Source of the DNA: Aneurinibacillus tyrosinisolvens
Lineage (GTDB): Bacteria; Bacillota; Bacilli; Aneurinibacillales; Aneurinibacillaceae
Length of the DNA stretch: 34,604 bases
Reading direction: 5' to 3'
Assembly: GCF_001015055.1 (NCBI RefSeq)
Contig: NZ_BBWZ01000046.1
Coordinates: 1 to 34,604 of the forward strand
Shown here: positions 8,708 through 17,441 of the stretch, one piece after another
How the letters are laid out: every line of letters starts with the position of its first letter
Numbering within the stretch: position 1 is the first letter of the stretch
Notes under the pieces: generated by a model
What the model saw: the letters and a program-made list of their open reading frames with translations, nothing else
What the model was told of the DNA's origin: nothing
Database searches by the model: none
Translations under genes and position numbers: made by a program

Positions 8708-9889
8708 ATGAAAATGCAAACAGAAACGTTAAACAGCGCGGTAGAACAAACGAGAGAAGAAGTGGTTAACTGGAGGAGATACCTCCACCAGCATCCTGAG
8801 TTATCCTTCCAGGAGGAAAAAACAGCGCAATATGTGTATGATACGCTTCAATCTTTTGGAAACTTAGAACTTTCCCGTCCAACCAGGACAAGTGTTGTAG
8901 CCCGCCTGATTGGTTCTGAGACGGGAAAAGTGCTGGCGATTCGCGCGGATATGGACGCATTGCCCATCCAGGAGGAAAACACGTTTAAATTTGCTTCTCA
9001 AAACCCGGGGGTTATGCACGCTTGCGGGCATGATGGGCATACCGCGATGCTGCTCGGTGCAGCAAAAATCCTGTCGGGGATGAAAGACAAAATAAAAGGG
9101 GAAGTTCGCTTTCTGTTCCAGCATGCTGAAGAACTGTATCCTGGCGGAGCCGAAGAAATGGTTCAGGCCGGTGTAATGGATGGCGTTGATATGGTTATCG
9201 GCGCTCATCTCTGGGCCCCGATTGAAATCGGAAAAGTAGGCGTTGTGTATGGGGCGATGATGGCTGCTCCGGATACGTTCTGGATTACGGTGAAAGGCAA
9301 GGGCGGGCACGCAGCGCTTCCGCACGATACGATTGATTCCATCGCCATCGCTGCCCAGGTCGTGACCAATCTGCAGCATATCGTGTCGAGAAATACGGAT
9401 CCGCTGGATAACCTCGTTGTTTCTGTAACCCAGTTCATTGCGGGTACGACACATAACGTAATTCCGGGTGCAGTTGAAATCTGCGGAACGGTCCGCAGTT
9501 TCGATGCGAAGCTTAGAGAATCCGTCCCTCAGCTCATGGAACGGATTGTAAAAGGAATTACGGAAGCCCATGGCGCAGGCTACGAATTTAAATATCAGTG
9601 CGGATACCGCCCGGTCATTAATGATGAGCAAGTGACAAAGGTCATTGAAGAAACAGTACTGGAAGCGTTTGGCGAAGGGACGCTTTATATGATGAAGCCG
9701 AACATGGGAGGGGAGGATTTCTCCGCTTTCCAGCAAAAGGCGCCGGGTACTTACTTCTACGTAGGGGCTGGAAACAAGGAAAAGGATATTATCTACCCTC
9801 ATCACCATGCCCGTTTTACAGTAGACGAGGACGCATTGGAAATTGGTGTAAAGATGTTCGTACATGCCGCATGCAAGCTATTAGGATAA
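8708..9889 (+). CDS. M20-family amidohydrolase (hippurate/IAA-amino-acid hydrolase-like)
   Basis: The 393-residue protein has the M20D motifs MHACGHDGH (residues 100-110), FQHAEE and MGGEDFS. These are typical of N-acyl-amino-acid amidohydrolases, hippurate hydrolases and auxin-conjugate hydrolases that release an amino acid from an acyl or aryl cap. GAGGAG stands 5 nt before the ATG. The start is 8 bp after the carbamoylase stop, so the two are cotranscribed and may act in sequence on N-substituted amino acids. A GC-rich hairpin at about 9908-9929 (CCCC/GGGG) follows, without a T tract. Confidence 0.86.
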   Translation: MKMQTETLNSAVEQTREEVVNWRRYLHQHPELSFQEEKTAQYVYDTLQSFGNLELSRPTRTSVVARLIGSETGKVLAIRADMDALPIQEENTFKFASQNPGVMHACGHDGHTAMLLGAAKILSGMKDKIKGEVRFLFQHAEELYPGGAEEMVQAGVMDGVDMVIGAHLWAPIEIGKVGVVYGAMMAAPDTFWITVKGKGGHAALPHDTIDSIAIAAQVVTNLQHIVSRNTDPLDNLVVSVTQFIAGTTHNVIPGAVEICGTVRSFDAKLRESVPQLMERIVKGITEAHGAGYEFKYQCGYRPVINDEQVTKVIEETVLEAFGEGTLYMMKPNMGGEDFSAFQQKAPGTYFYVGAGNKEKDIIYPHHHARFTVDEDALEIGVKMFVHAACKLLG

Positions 9890-9974
9890 AACGGTCTTTA
9901 TTGTAGGAAGGCCCCTTTACCGGGGTCTATCCACACCATTTATTTCTAAATTCCTCCAGGCTAAATATTCAAAA

Positions 9975-10002
9975 TTGGTTAACTAATTTAGATTATTAAA
10001 AT
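9975..10002 (+). promoter_or_regulatory. Sigma-A promoter of the DUF3311-symporter pair
   Basis: TTGGTT (9975-9980), a 16-bp spacer and TAAAAT (9997-10002). Transcription would begin near 10009, so an upstream GTG at 10008 cannot be a start and the TTG at 10029 is favoured. Confidence 0.6.
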
Positions 10003-10028
10003 GTAAAGTGGAAAGAGGGGGACAACGG

Positions 10029-10223
10029 TTGAAACTTTATCATCTATTAGCACTCATCCCGTTTATTACGATTCTTGGCCTTTCATCCTGGGCGAACCGG
10101 GTTGAACCTTATGTATTGGGTATGCCTTTTCTTCTTTTCTGGGTTGTACTGTGGACGGTTCTTTCAACGCCGATTATGTGGATTATTTTCAAATTAGATT
10201 CTGCAAGCAAGGGGGACACCTAA
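10029..10223 (+). CDS. DUF3311-family small membrane protein (YhjC-like)
   Basis: The 64-residue protein has two hydrophobic helices. DUF3311 proteins sit directly upstream of sodium:solute symporters, as in yhjC-yhjB of B. subtilis, and probably act as a small accessory subunit. I chose the TTG at 10029 because GAGGGGG lies 8 nt before it and because the mapped promoter would start at about 10009. The stop is 1 nt from the symporter ATG, so translation is coupled. Confidence 0.75.
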   Translation: MKLYHLLALIPFITILGLSSWANRVEPYVLGMPFLLFWVVLWTVLSTPIMWIIFKLDSASKGDT

Positions 10224-10224
10224 A

Positions 10225-11697
10225 ATGAATATCTCATTAGTCATTATTTTTATCTTTCTCGCTTTATCGATTTACCTGGGGGTTCGGGCTCGAAAGGGAA
10301 AGGACATGGATCTCGAACAATGGACAGTAGGGGGAAGAGGGTTCGGCACCATTTTTGTGTTTCTCCTTATGGCCGGTGAGATTTATACAACCTTTACTTT
10401 CCTGGGTGGAAGCGGCTGGGCGTACGGAAAAGGGGGGCCAACCTACTATATTACGGCTTATGGCGCACTTGCTTACATTATGTCCTATTGGCTGCTTCCT
10501 AAAATATGGAGATACGCAAAAGAAAATAATCTCATGTCCCAGCCTGACTTCTTTGTCAGCAAATACAAGAGCCCTTATCTCGGTGTACTCGTTTCACTTG
10601 TGGGTGTAGCGGCTGTCATTCCTTATCTGGTCCTTCAATTGAAAGGGTTGGGAAGCATTGTTTCAGAAGCTTCTTATGGAATGATTTCACCGACGTTTGC
10701 GATTTGGATTGGTGCGATTTCCGTAACGGTATATGTGATGATTTCCGGTATTCACGGCTCTGCCTGGACTGCAGCGCTCAAGGATACTATGATTCTTATT
10801 GTTGTTCTGTTCCTTGGCATTTATCTTCCTTACCATTATTATGGCGGCTTCCAGGCGATGTTCGAAGCTGTTGATAAAGCGAAACCGGGTTTTCTGCAGC
10901 TTCCTGATAAGGGGTTAAGTGTATCCTGGTTTAATTCGACCGTCCTTCTAACAGCCCTGGGCTTCTATATGTGGCCACATACATTTGGGTCGATTTATTC
11001 AGCTCAAAATGAAAATGTATTCCGCAGAAATGCAATCATTATGCCTTTATACCAATTGGTTTTGCTTTTTGTGTTTTTCGTCGGATTCGCAGCCATCCTT
11101 CAAGTTCCAGGCCTGAAAGGAACGGATGCCGATCTTTCTTTATTGAAGTTGACCAAGCAGTCTTTTGATCCGTGGCTTGTCGGTATCATTGGTGCAGCCG
11201 GGCTATTGACAGCCATCGTGCCAGGATCTATGATTTTGATGGCATCAGCTACGTTAATATCCAAAAATATTTATAAAGTGTTTGTGCCGTCTGCTGAAGA
11301 AAAACAGATTGCGACCTTAGCTAAATATCTCGTTCCCGTGGTTGCTCTTGGCGCGTTATATTTCACTTTCCAGGGAGGAAATACCCTTGTAGCGCTGCTT
11401 CTGATGGGATATAGTTTAGTAACTCAACTGTTCCCGGCGCTTGTCATGAGTTTAACGAAAACTAACTTTGTCACGAAGCAAGGAGCCTTTGCCGGTATTC
11501 TTTCCGGCGTAGCTACGGTAGCTTATGTAACTATTAGCAAAACGACAGTCGGAACTCTGTTTCCTTCGTTGCCGCAATCCATTCAAGATTTGAATGTGGG
11601 TGTTATCGCTCTGGTTGTAAATATCGTATTCCTGGTCGTTGTAAGTGCAGCGACGAGAAAAGCAGTGGCGGAAAGCCAAAAGGAGATTATAGCTTAG
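10225..11697 (+). CDS. Sodium:solute symporter family permease (YhjB-like)
   Basis: The 490-residue protein has about 13 membrane helices and SSS-family features. WTVGGRGFGTIFVFLLMAGE near residue 35 and the glycine-rich GGSGWAYGKGGP correspond to the discontinuous substrate/sodium helix, and MWPHTFGSIYSAQN follows at about residue 250. It resembles YhjB and pantothenate/monocarboxylate-type symporters. It overlaps functionally with the small DUF3311 gene upstream. Neighbouring M20 hydrolases on both sides suggest an organic acid or acylated amino acid substrate; this is inference. A strong terminator follows. Confidence 0.87.
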   Translation: MNISLVIIFIFLALSIYLGVRARKGKDMDLEQWTVGGRGFGTIFVFLLMAGEIYTTFTFLGGSGWAYGKGGPTYYITAYGALAYIMSYWLLPKIWRYAKENNLMSQPDFFVSKYKSPYLGVLVSLVGVAAVIPYLVLQLKGLGSIVSEASYGMISPTFAIWIGAISVTVYVMISGIHGSAWTAALKDTMILIVVLFLGIYLPYHYYGGFQAMFEAVDKAKPGFLQLPDKGLSVSWFNSTVLLTALGFYMWPHTFGSIYSAQNENVFRRNAIIMPLYQLVLLFVFFVGFAAILQVPGLKGTDADLSLLKLTKQSFDPWLVGIIGAAGLLTAIVPGSMILMASATLISKNIYKVFVPSAEEKQIATLAKYLVPVVALGALYFTFQGGNTLVALLLMGYSLVTQLFPALVMSLTKTNFVTKQGAFAGILSGVATVAYVTISKTTVGTLFPSLPQSIQDLNVGVIALVVNIVFLVVVSAATRKAVAESQKEIIA

Positions 11698-11719
11698 GTA
11701 AGAACGGCTTCGTAAATGT

Positions 11720-11749
11720 ATTCCCTCCAGCGGCTGGAGGGAATTTTTT
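11720..11749 (+). terminator. Rho-independent terminator of the symporter operon
   Basis: ATTCCCTCCA pairs with TGGAGGGAAT around GCGGC, followed by TTTTTT. Confidence 0.92.
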
Positions 11750-11808
11750 GTGGGTAAAAGGCGTTTCCTCCGTAATCAATAAGTAGAAAAGCAGAGAGCA
11801 GGAGTGGG

Positions 11809-12028
11809 ATGAAAAAATATCAAATTTATTTTATTTTGTTTTGTATTATGGTTGGATGGGGATTTAACGTTGTCGCCACCAAAGTACTGGCAGAGAACTA
11901 TTTTCTAGCTGTAGGGCTTACGAAAACGACAGCTTCAAATGGCAGGGTTTGTTTTCATTCTGCTCAGCGTTATGCTCGGCTCGGGTGTTGCTGAAGATTT
12001 ATTCCGTAATAAACAGCAAGGCAACTGA
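11809..12028 (+). pseudogene. EamA/DMT transporter remnant with internal deletions
   Basis: The first 27 codons read as a normal EamA N-terminus (MKKYQIYFILFCIMVGWGFN). They are followed directly by a mid-protein segment (YFLAVGLTKTTASN). After a frame change at about 11939, a C-terminal piece (MAGFVFILLSVMLGSGVAED) ends in TGA at 12026-12028. A family member has about 290 residues, so roughly 220 are missing in at least two deletions. Only a weak GGAGTGGG ribosome binding site precedes it. No function is expected. Confidence 0.75.
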
Positions 12029-12037
12029 TACAAGAAA

Positions 12038-12073
12038 AACGTGCAGTGAAAACTTAGGGTTTCTCTGCACGTT
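12038..12073 (-). terminator. Rho-independent terminator of the minus-strand M20 deacylase
   Basis: On the minus strand AACGTGCAG pairs with CTGCACGTT, followed by TTTTCTTG. Confidence 0.85.
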
Positions 12074-12102
12074 GAATATGTATTATTTAATGGATAAATG
12101 GC

Positions 12103-13401
12103 TCATCCTTCTTCGGCTTTTCTCGTATTACACCACCTGGCAATAAACACCGCAAGTATTTTTGTGAAGTCCAATAGTTTACCGATATCAACTTTCTCGT
12201 CCACTGCATGGGCATCCTCCAATTTTCCCGGCCCAAAAATGACAGTTGGAATCCCGGCCCGGCCCAGCCACCCGGCATCTGTTACAGTCGTCGACATTCC
12301 GATAGCCGGTTTTTCCTTTACCATGATTTCATATGAATTCGCTAAGCATTGCGTACCTGGATGGGCAGGATCAATCTCTAATGAGGGGAAAATTTCTCCG
12401 CGATCCACAATCATCGATTTTCCTCCCCAAATAAATTGCGGCGGATTATCCTTCAACCAAGGGTCAGCAGCTGCCACAAAACCTATATGCTGCTCGATTT
12501 CTTTTATCACTTCCTCATAATCCTCATTGGGATAGAAATGGACTGTTACCCACAGGGCGCAGTGATCGGCAATAAAAGCGGCATGCCGGCCTCCTTCAAT
12601 GACGGCTGGATTAATTGTATTCGTGCCGGGAGCTATGCCCTCATAGTGTTTGGTTACCGCCCAATGGCGTTCTAGCTCCTGGAGGCCTGTAATAATTTTA
12701 GCCATCTTTTCAATTGCGCTTGCCCCTTTAATTCCACCGCCTGCATGGATCATTTTCCCGCGGATTCCGTCGTGATAGGTCTCCTTGCTTTGAATGATAA
12801 TCCAGCCTGTAATGACGCCGCCCTGTCCCTGAATATGTAAATCGCTTGTATCAACGACTACAGCGAAGTCAGCCGTATAGCCTTTCTCCATACAGGCTAA
12901 TGTCCCGGCTTCTCCTGCTTCTTCCCCGATAACGGATTGAAACTGCAAGTCCCCATGAAGGGGAACCCCGAGCTCTTTTAAGATTTTAATCGCGATAAGG
13001 GATGCCGCGATCCCGCCCTTCATATCCGCTACCCCGCGCCCGTATATGTAAGGGTCGCTAACGCGGGTGGTAAAAGGCGATGAGGTCCACTCCTTGTCAT
13101 CCCCAACTTCCGCCACATCGATATGGCCGTTGATAATTAAGCTGTGATAATGCTCAGAAGATTTTCCGGGTAAAACTCCTACAACATTCGGATCGCCAGG
13201 GTAAACATCCCACATATCTGTTTCAAATCCCAGGTCGGCCAAATACTGTTTGATCGCATGCTGAATGTTATTTGTATTGCGGGCTGGGGGACTAACAGTA
13301 GGAAATGAAACGAGGGTGGCTAATAGTTCAGTGATTTCATCTTTCCTCACTTCAACTTCGTTTGAAATACGCTCCGCCAGCTGATCAGGCTTCATTTGCA
13401 T
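12103..13401 (-). CDS. ArgE/DapE-family M20 deacylase (YodQ-like)
   Basis: The 432-residue cytoplasmic hydrolase has the two-metal site of the acetylornithine deacetylase/succinyl-diaminopimelate desuccinylase group: LIINGHIDV, RGVADMKGG and IGEEAGEAGT (general base and ligand Glu pair). It has the long form seen in YodQ-like enzymes rather than canonical ArgE. It hydrolyses an N-acyl group from an amino acid or dipeptide-like substrate. AAGGAG lies 7 nt before ATG 13401. It is a single gene with its own terminator. It is the third M20-type hydrolase in 6 kb, so the area is rich in deacylases. Confidence 0.85.
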   Translation of the reverse strand: MQMKPDQLAERISNEVEVRKDEITELLATLVSFPTVSPPARNTNNIQHAIKQYLADLGFETDMWDVYPGDPNVVGVLPGKSSEHYHSLIINGHIDVAEVGDDKEWTSSPFTTRVSDPYIYGRGVADMKGGIAASLIAIKILKELGVPLHGDLQFQSVIGEEAGEAGTLACMEKGYTADFAVVVDTSDLHIQGQGGVITGWIIIQSKETYHDGIRGKMIHAGGGIKGASAIEKMAKIITGLQELERHWAVTKHYEGIAPGTNTINPAVIEGGRHAAFIADHCALWVTVHFYPNEDYEEVIKEIEQHIGFVAAADPWLKDNPPQFIWGGKSMIVDRGEIFPSLEIDPAHPGTQCLANSYEIMVKEKPAIGMSTTVTDAGWLGRAGIPTVIFGPGKLEDAHAVDEKVDIGKLLDFTKILAVFIARWCNTRKAEEG

Positions 13402-13485
13402 ATCCTCACTCCTTTATGCGATTTAGACTTGGAATAAGCCTTTTAAACAATACTATACAACGATAGCCTGTAAAACAATGCTTGA

Positions 13486-13604
13486 GTCAAAACCGATATA
13501 GACGATGTGACTTATCAACTCGGTGTAGTAAAGGAAAGCATGGATAATTTAAAGAAAGCAGATTAGATAACGACAAGGAAGTAAAAATTAAGATCCGTAT
13601 GTAG
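13486..13604 (+). pseudogene. Possible degraded small coiled-coil protein
   Basis: In this otherwise gene-free stretch (13402-13945), one frame reads VTYQLGVVKESMDNLKKA up to a stop at 13564. Another frame continues LDNDKEVKIKIRM to a stop at 13602. The composition is that of a short amphipathic helix, and a terminator follows. There is no start codon or ribosome binding site. It may be a gene tail left by deletion, or chance. Confidence 0.22.
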
Positions 13605-13605
13605 A

Positions 13606-13636
13606 AAACTCCCTTCAAACCGAAGTGGGGTTTTTT
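13606..13636 (+). terminator. Terminator-like hairpin
   Basis: AAACTCCCTTC partly pairs with GAAGTGGGGTTT (G-U and one bulge), followed by TTTTTT. It would end anything entering the ace promoter region from the left. Confidence 0.6.
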
Positions 13637-13650
13637 GTGAGATATTTTCA

Positions 13651-13664
13651 TTGTTATATAACAA
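13651..13664. promoter_or_regulatory. Perfect 14-bp palindrome upstream of aceBA
   Basis: TTGTTATATAACAA is its own reverse complement. Related GTTATATAAY sequences occur at 13863, 13893 and 18563, so it may be a binding site of one regulator. I cannot name the protein. Confidence 0.4.
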
Positions 13665-13843
13665 AGTCTTATCGTTACACTGAATTTCCCCGCTAGCCAG
13701 ACAGGGCTTTTTTACTGAATGTCGATACCAAAGTAGTAAGGAAAACCCCTACATTACAGCATTTTTAAAGCTTTATAGAACAAGCTCTTACCGTAAACGA
13801 CAAAATAATCACCTAAAAGACAAAATTTTTTTAATATATACTC

Positions 13844-13903
13844 TTGCATGAAAAAATCAACTGTTATATAATAGGTTCATGGAAAGAGGATAGTTATATA
13901 ATA
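13844..13903 (+). promoter_or_regulatory. aceBA sigma-A promoter with paired GTTATATAATA repeats
   Basis: TTGCAT (13844-13849), a 17-bp spacer and TATAAT (13867-13872) form a strong promoter. The 11-mer GTTATATAATA occurs at 13863-13873 over the -10 box and again exactly 30 bp later at 13893-13903, just after the start site. Three helical turns between copies suits co-operative binding of a repressor. No convincing CcpA (cre) site was seen. Confidence 0.65.
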
Positions 13904-13945
13904 CAAATTTGAAAAACACGATTACGGAGAGGTGATTTTCGATTC

Positions 13946-15547
13946 ATGAGCAGAACAAACTATCTGGAAGGTATTGACATTATCGAAGCAATTCCTGAAT
14001 CTTATGCCGAAATCCTTACACCTGAAGCATTAGCGTTTGTAGCCAAATTGCAAAGGGAATGCAATCGCACACGCGTATCTCTATTAGAGAAGCGCGAGGA
14101 AAGGCAGAAGCAGATTGACGCAGGTAAACTGCCTGATTTTCTGCCGGAAACAGCACATATTCGAAACAGTGCGTGGACCATTGCCCCTCTCCCGCCTGAT
14201 CTTCAAGATCGAAGGGTAGAGATTACCGGACCTGCAGGAGACCGCAAAATGGTCATTAATGCCTTAAACTCCGGAGCGAGATTGTTTATGGCCGATTTTG
14301 AAGATGCCAACTCTCCAACCTGGAGCAATACAATCGAAGGCCAAATCAATTTAAGGGATGCGATTCGGAGAACCATTAATTTTGCGAATCCGGACGGCAA
14401 ACAATATTCACTGAAAGAAAATACAGCAACGTTAATTGTCCGGCCGCGCGGATGGCACCTGGAAGAAAAAAATGTATTAATCGATGGAGAACCCGTATCC
14501 GCAAGTCTCTTCGATTTCGGTCTTTATTTCTACCATAATGCAGATACGCTGCTTCAGAATGGCTCAGGTCCATATTTTTATCTTCCTAAGCTTGAGAGCC
14601 ATCTGGAAGCAAGGCTGTGGAATGAAGTGTTTGTTATTGCACAGAACGAACTGGGAATTCCACAGGGAACCATTAAAGCAACCGTTCTTATTGAAACGAT
14701 TCTGGCAACGTTTGAAATGGATGAGATACTATATGAACTGCGCGAGCATTCAGCCGGGTTAAACTGCGGACGCTGGGACTACATATTCAGCTACATCAAG
14801 AAGCTCCGCAACCAGCCGGAAGTCATCCTGCCTGATCGTGCAACTGTTACAATGACTGTGCCATTTATGAGTGCTTATGCGCAGCTAACGATTAAAACAT
14901 GCCATCGTCGAAACGCTCCGGCCATTGGCGGTATGGCTGCCCAAATCCCAATTAAGGGCGATCCGGCAGCAAATGAAGAAGCGTTTAACAAGGTTCGCGC
15001 CGACAAGGAACGGGAGGCAAGGAATGGCCATGATGGAACATGGGTAGCTCACCCCGGCTTAGTTCCGGTAGCGATGGAAGTGTTCGACAAAATTATGACG
15101 ACACCAAATCAAATCGATAACAAGCGTGAGGATGTACAGGTGACGACTGAGGATTTACTCGCCGTACCTGAAGGAGCGATTACAGAAGAAGGCCTTCGCA
15201 CGAATATTAGCGTAGGGATTCAATACATTGAAGCCTGGCTTCGCGGCTACGGTGCCGTTCCGATTTTTAATCTGATGGAAGATGCAGCTACCGCAGAGAT
15301 TTCCCGGGCCCAGGTTTGGCAGTGGATTCGTCACCCCAAAGGCATTCTTGATGATGGGCGTAAGGTGACAGCTCCATTATTCGAGCAGCTGCTTGGGGAA
15401 GAGCTGGAGAAAATTAAAGAAGCGGTTGGAGAAGACCATTATCGTTCTGGTAAGTACCAGTTGGCGAGTGAGTTGTTCTCTCAGCTTATCCTTGATGATA
15501 AGTTTGAGAACTTCTTAACGCTTCCTGGATATAAATATATTCAATAA
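13946..15547 (+). CDS. aceB: Malate synthase A
   Basis: The 533-residue cytoplasmic enzyme condenses glyoxylate with acetyl-CoA to malate, the second glyoxylate-shunt step. The length is that of the A isoform. The family signature is KATVLIETILATFEMDEILY, followed by the Mg/glyoxylate region HSAGLNCGRWDYIFSYIKK near residue 270. FMADFEDANSPTW and NGHDGTWVAHPGL are also characteristic. The ribosome binding site GGAGAGGTG sits about 11 nt from the ATG, slightly far. It is followed 20 bp later by aceA in the usual operon, allowing growth on acetate, fatty acids or other C2 sources. Confidence 0.97.
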   Translation: MSRTNYLEGIDIIEAIPESYAEILTPEALAFVAKLQRECNRTRVSLLEKREERQKQIDAGKLPDFLPETAHIRNSAWTIAPLPPDLQDRRVEITGPAGDRKMVINALNSGARLFMADFEDANSPTWSNTIEGQINLRDAIRRTINFANPDGKQYSLKENTATLIVRPRGWHLEEKNVLIDGEPVSASLFDFGLYFYHNADTLLQNGSGPYFYLPKLESHLEARLWNEVFVIAQNELGIPQGTIKATVLIETILATFEMDEILYELREHSAGLNCGRWDYIFSYIKKLRNQPEVILPDRATVTMTVPFMSAYAQLTIKTCHRRNAPAIGGMAAQIPIKGDPAANEEAFNKVRADKEREARNGHDGTWVAHPGLVPVAMEVFDKIMTTPNQIDNKREDVQVTTEDLLAVPEGAITEEGLRTNISVGIQYIEAWLRGYGAVPIFNLMEDAATAEISRAQVWQWIRHPKGILDDGRKVTAPLFEQLLGEELEKIKEAVGEDHYRSGKYQLASELFSQLILDDKFENFLTLPGYKYIQ

Positions 15548-15567
15548 TTAGAAAGGGTGGATGAGAT

Positions 15568-16845
15568 ATGGTAGAACATTACGTAACACAATTAGAGGAA
15601 AGCTGGAAAGATAGCCGTTGGAGAGGAATTGAGAGACCGTATTCGGCCGAGGATGTTATCCGGCTCCGCGGTTCGGTTCAAATCGAATATACACTGGCTC
15701 GTATGGGGGCCAGACGCCTCTGGGACCTTGTAAACACAGAGGACTATGTTAATGCGTTAGGCGCTTTAACGGGAAATCAAGCCGTACAGCAAGTAAAGGC
15801 CGGTTTAAAAGCGATTTATCTAAGCGGCTGGCAAGTTGCGGCGGATGCAAACCTCTCCGGAAATATGTATCCTGACCAGAGTTTATATCCGGCAAACAGC
15901 GTGCCATCCGTTGTTAAACGCATTAACCAGGCGCTGCAGCGTGCGGATCAAATCCATCATTCAGAAGGTAACAATGACATCAATTGGTTTGCGCCGATTG
16001 TTGCGGACATGGAAGCGGGATTTGGAGGGACATTAAACGTATTCGAACTGACCAAAGCGATGATTGAAGCAGGTGCCTCCGGCGTTCACCTCGAGGACCA
16101 GTTATCTTCCGAGAAGAAGTGCGGCCACTTAGGCGGAAAAGTTCTGCTGCCAACACAAACTGCAGTACGCAACCTGATTGCTGCACGATTGGCTGCTGAC
16201 GTTATGGGTGTTCCTACTGTAATAATCGCAAGAACAGATGCAAACGCAGCAAATCTAATTACGAGTGATGCTGATCCGTACGATGCACCGTTCATTACGG
16301 GTGAGCGTACTTCAGAAGGGTTCTACAGAACGAAAGAGGGGCTCGATCAGGCGATTGCAAGAGGTCTTGCGTATGCGCCGTACGCAGATATGATTTGGTG
16401 TGAAACTTCTGAGCCGAATATTGAAGAGGCTAGACGCTTTGCGGAAGCCATCCATGAGAAATTCCCTGGAAAGCTGCTTGCCTACAACTGCTCGCCGTCT
16501 TTCAACTGGAAGAAAAAACTGGATGATGAGACGATTGCGAAATTTCAGATTGAATTGGGCAAAATGGGGTACAAATTTCAATTCGTTACTCTGGCCGGGT
16601 TCCACGCTCTTAACTACGGCATGTTTGAATTAGCACGTGGTTATAAGGAGAAAGGGATGGCAGCATACTCCGAATTACAACAGGCAGAATTCGCCGCTGA
16701 ACAATATGGCTATACTGCCACAAGACACCAGCGCGAAGTAGGTACCGGCTATTTTGACGAAGTTTCCCAGGTCATTAGCGGCGGAACGTCCTCTACGGTT
16801 GCACTTGCAGGTTCAACCGAAGCCGAACAGTTCACAAAAGCATAA
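15568..16845 (+). CDS. aceA: Isocitrate lyase
   Basis: The 425-residue enzyme splits isocitrate to glyoxylate and succinate. The catalytic signature KKCGH is at residues 183-187, with the active-site Cys185. WFAPIVADMEAGFGG and the NCSPSFNW motif are also present. AAAGGGTGG lies 7 nt before the ATG. It is cotranscribed with aceB and ends before a strong hairpin at 16968. Intact and of normal length. Confidence 0.97.
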   Translation: MVEHYVTQLEESWKDSRWRGIERPYSAEDVIRLRGSVQIEYTLARMGARRLWDLVNTEDYVNALGALTGNQAVQQVKAGLKAIYLSGWQVAADANLSGNMYPDQSLYPANSVPSVVKRINQALQRADQIHHSEGNNDINWFAPIVADMEAGFGGTLNVFELTKAMIEAGASGVHLEDQLSSEKKCGHLGGKVLLPTQTAVRNLIAARLAADVMGVPTVIIARTDANAANLITSDADPYDAPFITGERTSEGFYRTKEGLDQAIARGLAYAPYADMIWCETSEPNIEEARRFAEAIHEKFPGKLLAYNCSPSFNWKKKLDDETIAKFQIELGKMGYKFQFVTLAGFHALNYGMFELARGYKEKGMAAYSELQQAEFAAEQYGYTATRHQREVGTGYFDEVSQVISGGTSSTVALAGSTEAEQFTKA

Positions 16846-16967
16846 ATCGCTTTCCTATCATCCAGCGCTGATAAAAAATTAAAGGTTATCTACAAGTATA
16901 CAACACTGGATAGGAAATAACAAATAGAAGGAATTAAAGGTAAATACGCTGTTTTATTAGTTTACTC

Positions 16968-16996
16968 TCAGGATAGGGCACCAGGCCCTATCCTGA
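16968..16996 (+). terminator. Hairpin terminator after aceA
   Basis: TCAGGATAGGGC pairs with GCCCTATCCTGA over 12 bp around ACCAG. Only a short AGTTTT tail follows, so read-through into lrgA is possible; I see no good promoter between them. Confidence 0.7.
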
Positions 16997-17036
16997 AGTT
17001 TTATATGTGAACGGGAAGGATACAGGAGTGGGAGAT

Positions 17037-17429
17037 ATGAAAAGAAAAATAACAATTGCTGTACGGATAGCCGTTCAAATCGGTATTTTGTACATCCTTA
17101 ACCAGGCAGGAAATCTTATCGTCAAGGTTCTTCACCTTCCGATACCGGGAAATCTAATTGGCCTGCTGCTTCTTTTTCTTCTATTAATCACGAAAGTCAT
17201 TCCACTGCAATGGATAGAGGAAGGCTCTGCTCTTCTTTTGAAACATTTGTCTTTTTTCTTTATTCCGATTGCGGTGGGCTTGATGAGTTATGGGAATTTG
17301 CTTCTACATCAAGGCTGGCTGTTGTTTGTTTCCATTCTGGTTAGTTTATGGATTGGGATTTACACGACGGGAAGGATTTCGCAATTCTTTGTTCGTGAAA
17401 AGAAGCCCGGTCAGGAGCAATCTTCATAA
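17037..17429 (+). CDS. lrgA: CidA/LrgA-family membrane protein
   Basis: The 130-residue protein has four predicted helices. The conserved LrgA segment HLPIPGNLIGLLLLFLLL follows helix 1. ATG 17037 is preceded by GGAGTGGGAG; a GTG at 17007 lacks a site. LrgA/CidA proteins were first described as holin-like. The B. subtilis pair PftA/PftB (YsbAB) carries pyruvate, and position next to the glyoxylate operon makes a C2/C3 acid transport role plausible here. It pairs with lrgB 12 bp downstream. Confidence 0.88.
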   Translation: MKRKITIAVRIAVQIGILYILNQAGNLIVKVLHLPIPGNLIGLLLLFLLLITKVIPLQWIEEGSALLLKHLSFFFIPIAVGLMSYGNLLLHQGWLLFVSILVSLWIGIYTTGRISQFFVREKKPGQEQSS

Positions 17430-17441
17430 AGAGGCGATGAT

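Noticed and set aside
8864..9865. Long open frame of 333 codons on the minus strand inside the M20 amidohydrolase gene
   Set aside because: It lies wholly antisense to a gene with intact M20 motifs, has Cys/His/Arg-rich composition typical of antisense frames and no ribosome binding site.
13700..13945. CcpA (cre) site upstream of aceBA
   Set aside because: Sequences such as GTAAACGACA match only half of the cre consensus; none gives a credible palindrome.
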